In this document: positions 1 through 5,259 of the stretch, one piece after another
Layout: each line of letters starts with the position of its first letter
How positions within the stretch are numbered: the stretch's first letter is position 1
From: an uncultured Bacteroidota bacterium
GTDB lineage: Bacteria > Bacteroidota > Bacteroidia > UKL13-3
Direction of reading: 5' to 3'
Length of the DNA stretch: 5,259 nucleotides
NCBI GenBank assembly: GCA_903907885.1
Contig: CAIVPY010000382.1
Location: forward strand, 1 to 5,259
Position numbers and translations under genes: made by a program
Notes under the pieces: generated by a model
What the model was told of the DNA's origin: nothing
What the model saw: the letters and a program-made list of their open reading frames with translations, nothing else
Databases searched by the model: none

Positions 1-312
1 ATTAGTCATTAAAAAACCATCACCTTGTGTTTCATTATTGGCATTAAGTCCAAGAGCGAACATAGAATTACAAAGACTATAATCAACATTTAAATTAGAA
101 GAATGTAAAGGCCCTCTAATTTCAGGATAAAAATTCCTATATAAATTCCTATGAATAATGGATGTTCGTATTACCCCTTCTCCATCTCTACCTATTAGAG
201 AGGGGTTCATTGTAGATTTTTGTTCAAAACCCATTGAATAAATAGGATCTTGAGCGTAAATATCATTTATACTAACAAGAATAACAAAAATATAAATACT
301 TAATTTCATCAT
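1..312 (-). CDS. PorP/SprF-family type IX secretion outer membrane protein, N-terminal part (3' end off the left edge)
   Basis: Only the first 104 codons are present; the frame is open to base 1. The product begins MMKLSIYIFVILVSINDIYA, a short charged start and hydrophobic core that reads as a Sec signal peptide, with likely cleavage after Ala20 (IYA|QD). The mature start QDPIYS, then MNPSLIG about 15 residues on, matches the family opening (QDP.fSq ... NPA.aG). An Arg/Tyr-rich stretch (HRNLYRNFYPEIRGP) and NVDYSL ... FALGLNANNETQGDG follow, as in the first beta strands of PorP/SprF proteins. Family members are usually about 300 residues, so roughly two thirds is missing. In the family, SprF of Flavobacterium johnsoniae is needed for secretion of the adhesin SprB, and such genes often follow type B cargo genes, as here. 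The ATG at 312 overlaps the upstream stop; a second ATG at 309 is the alternative start. No clear Shine-Dalgarno is seen, which is usual for Bacteroidota. The family is confident; the specific partner is inferred from position. Confidence 0.9.
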   Translation of the reverse strand, partial: MMKLSIYIFVILVSINDIYAQDPIYSMGFEQKSTMNPSLIGRDGEGVIRTSIIHRNLYRNFYPEIRGPLHSSNLNVDYSLCNSMFALGLNANNETQGDGFLMTN

Positions 313-314
313 TA
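310..314 (-). promoter_or_regulatory. TAATG stop/start overlap joining the two genes
   Basis: On the minus strand the cargo stop TAA (314-312) shares its last A with the ATG (312-310) of the PorP/SprF-like gene. A second in-frame ATG follows at once (309-307). There is no room for a promoter or terminator between the genes, and no Shine-Dalgarno-like purine run precedes the ATG. The arrangement suggests co-transcription and translational coupling, so synthesis of the outer-membrane partner may follow completion of the cargo. Coupling is inferred from the overlap alone. Confidence 0.75.
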
Positions 315-629
315 TTTTATAAGTGTTACATTGCCTTTTGTATAAAATTTACCTATACTAAATTCCATACCCTCCCATGGTAAACCATCTGTAAATTCAG
401 CTTCAATAGTCCAAATGTATGCACCTTGCATACATGCATTTCCTTTCATATCTATGCCATTCCAACCCTCTCCAGGTTGCCCATTTTTCAATAAATTACT
501 CTCCCAAAGCAATTCTCCCCATTTATTAAATATTTTCAAATGATATGTTTTTAACTCTATACCCGATGGTTTAAATACTCTAACTTCATCACTTCCATAA
601 TCAGGTGTAAATGCATTAGGTACAAACAA
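312..629 (-). other. T9SS type B C-terminal sorting domain (CHU_C / gliding-motility-associated)
   Basis: The last 105 residues begin LFVPNAFTP, continue with YHLKIFNKWGELLWES (tryptophan of NKWG at 521-519), then GEGWNG, GAYIWTIEAEF, and end KGNVTLIK just before the stop. This order, PNAFTP ... hydrophobic-FN+WGE..W ... W(D/N)G ... G.Y.W.. ... KG.VTLIK, is the type B sorting signature of Bacteroidota. In the known system this domain directs Sec-exported proteins through the type IX secretion translocon, and type B cargo commonly depends on a PorP/SprF-like protein. The usual NGDG.ND loop after FTP is replaced by DYGSDEVRV. One cysteine (NACMQG) is present. Confidence 0.93.
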
Positions 630-3600
630 ACCCTTCCAATAACTAGGCAAATAAATGCTATCCATAAAACTGGTATCACATCCATTAAGCGAAATAACTT
701 TTATGGTATAAACAAACCAGCCCGAATCTTCTGGAGCATATTTGTGTATTGGTTGTGGTTCGTTACTAAATGCACCATCACCAAAATGCCATTCGTAGTG
801 CCTTATACTATCTGTATTAATATTAAACACAACTGTTCTATATGGCTTTTTATCTTGACCTTGCATCAATATGGCACTGTATATAGGGTTTGGTTTTGAA
901 AATACCGTAATTTTCTTAGTTGAAGTAATACTATCAAAACAAATGCTACCAGACGAAGCAATTAGTTTAACATTGTATGAGCCTGAATTAGCATAAAGAT
1001 GTGCAGGGCTTAATAAGGTTGATGTATCACCATCACCAAAATACCATAAATAGTTTAAGCCAAATACACTTTTGTTTTCAAAAATAACTTCTAAAGAGGG
1101 GCAACCTTTATCAGGGCTGAAATCCAAATTAGCTTTAGGCATCTGATATACATGATATGTAGCATTTGATGTATCGAAACAACTAAACTGGTTTGAACTT
1201 ATTAGTTGAATTGGGTATGATCCCACCGTGGTATAGCTTGTAAATGGATGTATGTTTGATGAGTTGCTGCCATTGCCAAAATCCCAAATATAATTATTAG
1301 CACCTTGCGATAGATTCGTAAATCGAACTATTACGGGACCAGTGCAAGTGTCTTTAGGGGTATAGCTAAAATCAGAGCTTGGAACAGGGAATACATTAAG
1401 CTGCTTATAAGCTGTATCCATACAATTGTCAATCGTTTGGGCATACATTTTAACCTTATACGATCCACCAAACTGGTATAAATGTTTTACCATATTTCCA
1501 GCAGCTGTATTGCTATCACCAAAATCCCAATGAAAAATATTGGTTTGTGCTGATTTGGCTGTCATATTAAATAAATGATAGGCACACGCTTGATTGGTAT
1601 CAGCTGTAATGGTAATAGTGGGCAATGGCAATACCGCAATGGTATCGTATTGGGTGTTTGTGCAGATGCTATTTGATGCTTTTAAAACTGCATATATGTA
1701 TTTAGGTCCAGCGCTTAGGTAGCTGTGTGTTGGGTTTTGATAAATCGAAGTATCTCCATCACCAAAATGCCAAACTATGGTTCCGTTATCTTGCAAAACA
1801 GCATAAAATTGAACAGGATCATTAACACAAACTTTTGCTTTCGATTTGTTAATCGAAAATTGAGGTATAGGTTTAACCTTCATCTCAACTGATGATGTAT
1901 CGAAACCACAACCATCATTAACGGTTAGTTTCACCATAAAATCACCTGAATCTTTGTAAATATGTTTTGGGTTAAATAATTTTGATATTCCACTTCTATC
2001 TCCAAAATCCCAACTATAATCGTTCGCCCCTTTTGAAAAGTTATTGAAAAAAATTGTTTCACCCACACATATAAAATTACCAGAAGGAATAAATAATGAT
2101 TTTACATTGTTAGGCAAAACTTTTAACTGTCTGCTCATCGAATCAACGCCACAGCTATTGCTTGCAAACAATTTGATTGTATAAATGCTTATTGTGTCAA
2201 GTGTTGTATAAACAAAAGAATTGTAAACTGGGTCAAATCGATTATTTGTATCTGAGGTAGTTCTACCAAAATCCCATTTTAAGTATTTGGGTAATCCTAC
2301 CGTATTATTTATTACAAAAATGGCAGAACCAGAGCAAATTGAATCCACGCTTAACTTGAAATCGACAATTGGTTTTGGATGCACAGTAACTGAATCTACA
2401 ATAGAATCTTTATAGCACGCATTACTTACTATTAACTTAATAAAATAAGTAGTATCTTTTGTTCTACTTTGCAAAAACGATACCATCGATGGATTGTTTA
2501 GAATACTGGTTTTGCCGTTTCCAAAATCCCATAAATAAGTAGCTAAATATGTATTTGTAGAGTTGTTGGTAAAAGTTATGTTTAATGGACTGCATCCTGC
2601 TGTATCGGATTTTGAAAAGTTAACGATGGGAGGAACAAGTACTTTTATGTATGTGCTATCAAAACTGGTTCTACAACTATTTACAGCCTTTAATTTTATG
2701 GTGTATCTTCCTTCTTGGTTATATGGATGTAAGATTGTAGAATTATCTGTGGTAACGAGTTGTGTGCCATCACCAAAGTCCCAATAAAAAGTATCTACAC
2801 TTCCATATGATTTGTTTTCAATTTTAAGTTTGGTAGGGTTAATGGCATTAGAACAAATTAAAGTGTCTGTCAATTTAATTTTAGCATAAGCACCCGATTT
2901 TACTTTGATTGCTTTAGAAATAGAATCTTTACATCCATCAATTGATGTTGAAACTAATTTAATGAAATAGGTTGTGTCATTAAAAATGCTTCCAATAAAA
3001 GTTCTATCAAATGAATCTGTATTTATCGTTTGAGTACTACCATCACCAAAATTCCAAAAATTATTGGTAGGCTTTTTCGCTAGGGTATTATTTTTTATTC
3101 TTATTTTAAGAGGAGAACAGCCCGAATCCAAATCTGAAAGGAAACCCGCAATGGGTAATGGGAAAACTTTAAATGGTTTGACAATGGTGTCAAAGCAACC
3201 CGCATTGGTTTGACTGATTAATGTAATTGGATAAATAGAATCAAATGTGCCTTTATGTGAAGGGAAAATAATCGAAGTGTTTATTGTACTTGCAGAATTA
3301 ATGATGACGTTTGGTTTTATGCTTGACCATCTATAGGTATTTGCATATTGGGCGGTATTATTGGTGTTAATAATTACAGGCGCACAAGAGCTATCGGCAG
3401 AAAAATTAAATGATGAAATTGGACGTGTTGGTATTCTCACTGTTTTTTTAGTACTGTCAATACATCCATAATCGCTTCTGATTTGTAAACCTATTTGATA
3501 AAATTTATTTGCCCCTGTTTTGTTGTCGGGGAAACGAATAGTGGTGCTTTGCGAAGCTGTATCATTTAATAATATGGCTAAATCAGGTCCAACTGCTTTC

Positions 3601-5259
3601 CATTTAAATCCAGTGATATCATAAAGGGGTACATTGAAACTTATATTAGTAACTGTAAGTAGGTTTGGATAACATAATATAGAATCACTTAGATTTAGAG
3701 CAGGACGTGGCAAAGGTTTTATAATGACTGGTTTTGTGATTGAATCACTACAGCCAGTTCCGCCTGCTATTACAACTAGTTTAATTTGTTCTGTTATATC
3801 ATTTACGCCATAATTAAAAAAAGTATAATTAGGGTTTTTAAGATTTGATGAACTAGCTGTTGAACCAAATTCCCATCTATAAGTTAATCCAGTGATAGGA
3901 GTAGAAGTATTATCAAAATTAACTTTTAAAGGCGTACAACCAATTGTATCACTCATGGTAAAATTCGGTTTAGGATTGGCAATGGTTCTAAACCAAACTT
4001 GCATCGAATCGTTTTTACAATTGTTTTTACAAGTAGTAACTAATTTTATTAAAACACTGTCGTTAGCAGTTGATAAAGTATAACCTGGAAACACAATTCC
4101 ATTCCCAATCATAACATTATTTGCATACCATGTGTAACTACTATTTGCATTTGCATAAGGAATGGCTTGCACATTAGTAGCAGTTATGTAAAAAGGTGCA
4201 CAAGATATGGTTAATGAAGTATCAAACACCGCTTTGGCATTAGGATAAACTTTAACTATGGTGTTAGTCGAATCCTTACACCCATGCATAGAAGTTGCAA
4301 TTAAGCGTACGTTGTAAATACTATCATTTATTTGGCTGTTAACAAAAGTACCAGCAGCATTTGTAGTAGAAATGTCGGTATTTAAAAAAGTCCACAAATA
4401 CGACATGCTGCTTAATGATTCATTATTTTTAGCATCAGACGTATTGGTAAAAGTAACCAACCTAGGACCACAACTGTCTTTAGTAATAGTCGTAAAGGCA
4501 GCAGCAGGTTTAGGGTAAATAGTTATCCATCTACTTGTGGTATCAAAACATGAATATCCAGCTCTAGTAGCAGTTAAAAACAACCTATAGCTAATGGAAT
4601 TGTTTGTAGTGTTTAATGGGAACAATACAATCGGATTTTGACTAGTAGTAGTGTTAAAACTTAATGCTGGACTACTGCTCCACAGCCATGTTGAAGACAC
4701 ATTGCTTGTACTATTTAAAATAGTATCAATTGTAGGTCCGCAAGTTGTAATTGGTACACTAAAGGTAGCTAAAGGTCTTCTGTAAATAGTAACTATTCGA
4801 GTTGTGTCATGTATGCAACCATCAACACTGGTAACACGCAAACGAATGGTGTCAGTTTTATCAATTCCAGTTTGATTATCTATAAACGTAAGTGTTGGTG
4901 TAGCTAAAGAATTGTTGTTAATGGTACTATTTGAAATATTAATAAAACTCCAAGCATAAGTAGCTGTATTACCTTTAAAAACAGAAGAGTTTGTAGCAGT
5001 TTTGAAAGTATCAGCACAAATAATATTGGGCAGGCTGAATATGGCTTTTGGCTTAGGGTAAACCGTAACGCTTTTAGACAAAGAATCTTTACATCCACTA
5101 CCTGCTGTAATAACCAATTTGATGGTATAAGTGGTATCTCGTATATTTAAGAAATTATTGAATGCAGTGCTGAAGCTATCAGTGTTTGAAGGTGTGAAGT
5201 TATTACTAAATGTCCACTTGCTTGTAACTCCAATTGTAGAAGTGTTTTTGAATATAACC
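312..5259 (-). CDS. Giant PKD-repeat surface protein with T9SS type B C-terminal sorting domain (5' end off the right edge)
   Basis: At least 1648 codons are visible. The frame stays open from 5258 to the stop TAA at 314-312. A TTG at 5117 could be taken as a start, but 47 further in-frame codons upstream continue the same repeat (WTFSNN ... RDTTYTIKL), so the true start and signal peptide lie outside the window. Residues about 1-1538 of the visible part are 18 PKD-like Ig-fold repeats; residues about 1544-1648 are a type B (CHU_C, gliding-motility-associated) sorting domain. No catalytic domain is visible, so the visible part looks like a stalk or adhesin rather than an enzyme; the missing N-terminus could still carry another domain. 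The expected route is Sec export, then T9SS passage across the outer membrane to the surface or medium. The product is rich in Asn, Ser and Thr, and its cysteines sit at fixed positions in each repeat. It overlaps the downstream PorP/SprF-like gene by one base, suggesting one operon. No frameshift or internal stop was found. Ligand and precise function are unknown. Confidence 0.93.
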   Translation of the reverse strand, partial: VIFKNTSTIGVTSKWTFSNNFTPSNTDSFSTAFNNFLNIRDTTYTIKLVITAGSGCKDSLSKSVTVYPKPKAIFSLPNIICADTFKTATNSSVFKGNTATYAWSFINISNSTINNNSLATPTLTFIDNQTGIDKTDTIRLRVTSVDGCIHDTTRIVTIYRRPLATFSVPITTCGPTIDTILNSTSNVSSTWLWSSSPALSFNTTTSQNPIVLFPLNTTNNSISYRLFLTATRAGYSCFDTTSRWITIYPKPAAAFTTITKDSCGPRLVTFTNTSDAKNNESLSSMSYLWTFLNTDISTTNAAGTFVNSQINDSIYNVRLIATSMHGCKDSTNTIVKVYPNAKAVFDTSLTISCAPFYITATNVQAIPYANANSSYTWYANNVMIGNGIVFPGYTLSTANDSVLIKLVTTCKNNCKNDSMQVWFRTIANPKPNFTMSDTIGCTPLKVNFDNTSTPITGLTYRWEFGSTASSSNLKNPNYTFFNYGVNDITEQIKLVVIAGGTGCSDSITKPVIIKPLPRPALNLSDSILCYPNLLTVTNISFNVPLYDITGFKWKAVGPDLAILLNDTASQSTTIRFPDNKTGANKFYQIGLQIRSDYGCIDSTKKTVRIPTRPISSFNFSADSSCAPVIINTNNTAQYANTYRWSSIKPNVIINSASTINTSIIFPSHKGTFDSIYPITLISQTNAGCFDTIVKPFKVFPLPIAGFLSDLDSGCSPLKIRIKNNTLAKKPTNNFWNFGDGSTQTINTDSFDRTFIGSIFNDTTYFIKLVSTSIDGCKDSISKAIKVKSGAYAKIKLTDTLICSNAINPTKLKIENKSYGSVDTFYWDFGDGTQLVTTDNSTILHPYNQEGRYTIKLKAVNSCRTSFDSTYIKVLVPPIVNFSKSDTAGCSPLNITFTNNSTNTYLATYLWDFGNGKTSILNNPSMVSFLQSRTKDTTYFIKLIVSNACYKDSIVDSVTVHPKPIVDFKLSVDSICSGSAIFVINNTVGLPKYLKWDFGRTTSDTNNRFDPVYNSFVYTTLDTISIYTIKLFASNSCGVDSMSRQLKVLPNNVKSLFIPSGNFICVGETIFFNNFSKGANDYSWDFGDRSGISKLFNPKHIYKDSGDFMVKLTVNDGCGFDTSSVEMKVKPIPQFSINKSKAKVCVNDPVQFYAVLQDNGTIVWHFGDGDTSIYQNPTHSYLSAGPKYIYAVLKASNSICTNTQYDTIAVLPLPTITITADTNQACAYHLFNMTAKSAQTNIFHWDFGDSNTAAGNMVKHLYQFGGSYKVKMYAQTIDNCMDTAYKQLNVFPVPSSDFSYTPKDTCTGPVIVRFTNLSQGANNYIWDFGNGSNSSNIHPFTSYTTVGSYPIQLISSNQFSCFDTSNATYHVYQMPKANLDFSPDKGCPSLEVIFENKSVFGLNYLWYFGDGDTSTLLSPAHLYANSGSYNVKLIASSGSICFDSITSTKKITVFSKPNPIYSAILMQGQDKKPYRTVVFNINTDSIRHYEWHFGDGAFSNEPQPIHKYAPEDSGWFVYTIKVISLNGCDTSFMDSIYLPSYWKGLFVPNAFTPDYGSDEVRVFKPSGIELKTYHLKIFNKWGELLWESNLLKNGQPGEGWNGIDMKGNACMQGAYIWTIEAEFTDGLPWEGMEFSIGKFYTKGNVTLIK
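645..893 (-). other. Membrane-proximal last PKD repeat (D17), lacking one conserved cysteine
   Basis: This repeat carries WHFGDG (791-774) and ends in TIKVISLNGCDTSFMDSIYL. It leads through a short linker (PSYWKG) into the sorting domain. Where D1-D16 have a cysteine between the first two strands, this unit reads MQGQDKKPYRT, with none. The second conserved cysteine (NGCDT) is present, so it has no partner within the domain. It is the last folded unit before the sorting domain. Confidence 0.82.
894..2114 (-). other. Compact canonical PKD repeats (D12-D16)
   Basis: Five repeats lie 80 or 81 residues apart, with the signatures WDFGDR, WHFGDG, WDFGDS, WDFGNG and WYFGDG. The second half is classic, for example HIYKDSGDFMVKL in D12, HLYQFGGSYKVKM in D14 and HLYANSGSYNVKL in D16. 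Each begins near a P.p or P.a.F segment and contains the two conserved cysteines. These are the repeats a PKD profile should detect most readily. Confidence 0.88.
2115..3155 (-). other. Transitional PKD repeats (D8-D11)
   Basis: D8 (WNFGDG), D9 (WDFGDG), D10 (WDFGNG) and D11 (WDFGRT) regain the canonical turn. D8 and D10 keep the upstream-type second half, with the identical octapeptide DTTYFIKL in both, and D11 has ISIYTIKL. D9 instead has the standard PKD ending HPYNQEGRYTIKL. Spacing is 84-91 residues. The block mixes features of the two flanking groups, which fits a mosaic history of the array. Confidence 0.75.
3156..5259 (-). other. N-terminal block of degenerate PKD repeats (D0-D7)
   Basis: These eight repeats keep the core tryptophan and both cysteine positions but have lost most of the WDFGDG turn. 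The tryptophan is followed by TFSNN, SFINI, SSSPA, TFLNT, YANNV, EFGST, KAVGP and SSIKP in order. Only D5 (WEFG) keeps the Phe-Gly pair. Their second half also differs from textbook PKD domains: in place of H.Y...G.Y.V.L they carry an F or FP segment, a polar loop and then an I.L strand, for example NDSIYNVRL in D3 or RDTTYTIKL in D0. The repeats are 85-96 residues apart, longer than the downstream block. Profile searches for PKD may miss several of them; I assign them by register, the cysteine pair and the shared strand pattern. Confidence 0.75.
4008..4031 (-). repeat. 12-base in-frame tandem micro-duplication in D4
   Basis: On the minus strand the 12 bases TGTAAAAACAAT are followed directly by TGTAAAAACGAT, which differ at one base. 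They encode CKNN then CKND, just before SMQVW. The event adds exactly four residues and one extra cysteine at the conserved cysteine position, so D4 has three cysteines where the other complete repeats have two or fewer. Confidence 0.85.

Larger units (their letters stand above)
645..5259 (-). repeat. Tandem array of 18 PKD-like protein repeats (D0-D17)
   Basis: I aligned the repeats on the core tryptophan that begins the WDFGDG signature. Its codons have their upper base at 5216, 4952, 4682, 4394, 4130, 3875, 3602, 3329, 3056, 2783, 2531, 2276, 2012, 1772, 1529, 1286, 1046 and 791 (D0 to D17). Successive spacings are 88, 90, 96, 88, 85, 91, 91, 91, 91, 84, 85, 88, 80, 81, 81, 80 and 85 residues. 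Each unit reads roughly: P.a.F, then C.P, v.f.N.S, y.W.fG, a variable loop, I.L.v.s, and (G)C.D[ST]. This is the PKD beta-sandwich plan, commonly a spacer or adhesive stalk in bacterial surface proteins. Protein identity between units is modest and the codons have diverged, so the array is old, not a recent DNA expansion. D0 lacks its beginning because of the window edge. Confidence 0.9.

Noticed and set aside
300..345. Promoter, terminator or ribosome binding site at the gene junction
   Set aside because: The genes overlap, no hairpin with a T run is visible, and the A/T-rich text before the ATG also encodes the end of the sorting domain (VTLIK), so it cannot be told from ordinary composition.
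2563..2787. Plus-strand open frame of 74 codons
   Set aside because: It lies wholly antisense to repeats D9 and D10 of the large gene, its product resembles no known family, and it mirrors the minus-strand repeat codons.
3892..4083. Plus-strand open frame of 63 codons
   Set aside because: It is antisense to D4 and D5, has no recognisable domain, and a hydrophobic look expected from the complement of Asn/Lys/Thr-rich codons.
4904..5098. Minus-strand open frame of 64 codons in another phase
   Set aside because: It is embedded in D1 of the large gene with no homology; an out-of-frame shadow in AT-rich sequence.
645..5259. CRISPR array or DNA satellite suggested by the periodic short words
   Set aside because: The period is 240-288 bases and variable, the conserved words are only about 12 bases, and they coincide with a protein motif in constant reading frame.
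315..5259. Possible pseudogene or frameshift because the first repeats lack WDFGDG
   Set aside because: One uninterrupted frame runs through all 18 repeats, with the tryptophan and cysteine positions kept; the degenerate turns are divergence, not a broken frame.

Overview
The window is almost wall-to-wall coding on the minus strand of an AT-rich genome. It holds two co-directional genes that overlap by one base, and both are incomplete because they run off opposite window edges. The protein families place it in the phylum Bacteroidota: a giant PKD-repeat surface protein ending in a type B C-terminal sorting domain of the type IX secretion system (T9SS), followed by a PorP/SprF-family outer membrane protein. 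I cannot name the genus from sequence alone.

Right to left, in the direction of transcription: positions 5259 to 312 carry at least 1648 codons of one gene whose start lies beyond the right edge. Its visible product is 18 consecutive PKD-like (Ig-fold) repeats, called D0 to D17 here, with D0 cut by the edge. A C-terminal targeting domain of about 105 residues follows. N-terminal repeats are degenerate and C-terminal ones carry the classic WDFGDG signature. D1 to D16 each have a conserved pair of cysteines. The stop codon overlaps the next start as TAATG at 314-310. Positions 312 to 1 encode the first 104 residues of the PorP/SprF-like protein, including its signal peptide.

Likely joint role: the large protein is exported through the Sec system and then the T9SS, and is displayed on or released from the surface as an adhesin-like stalk. 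The PorP/SprF-like protein is probably its dedicated outer-membrane partner, as SprF is for SprB in Flavobacterium johnsoniae. This is a known type of gene pair, so I do not claim a new system. The more unusual details are the regular cysteine ladder, a 12-base micro-duplication that adds a cysteine, blocks of fixed repeat spacing, and a high density of the Bacteroidota O-glycosylation motif. No RNA gene, mobile element, CRISPR array, terminator or internal promoter was seen, and no stretch over 300 bases lacks a gene.
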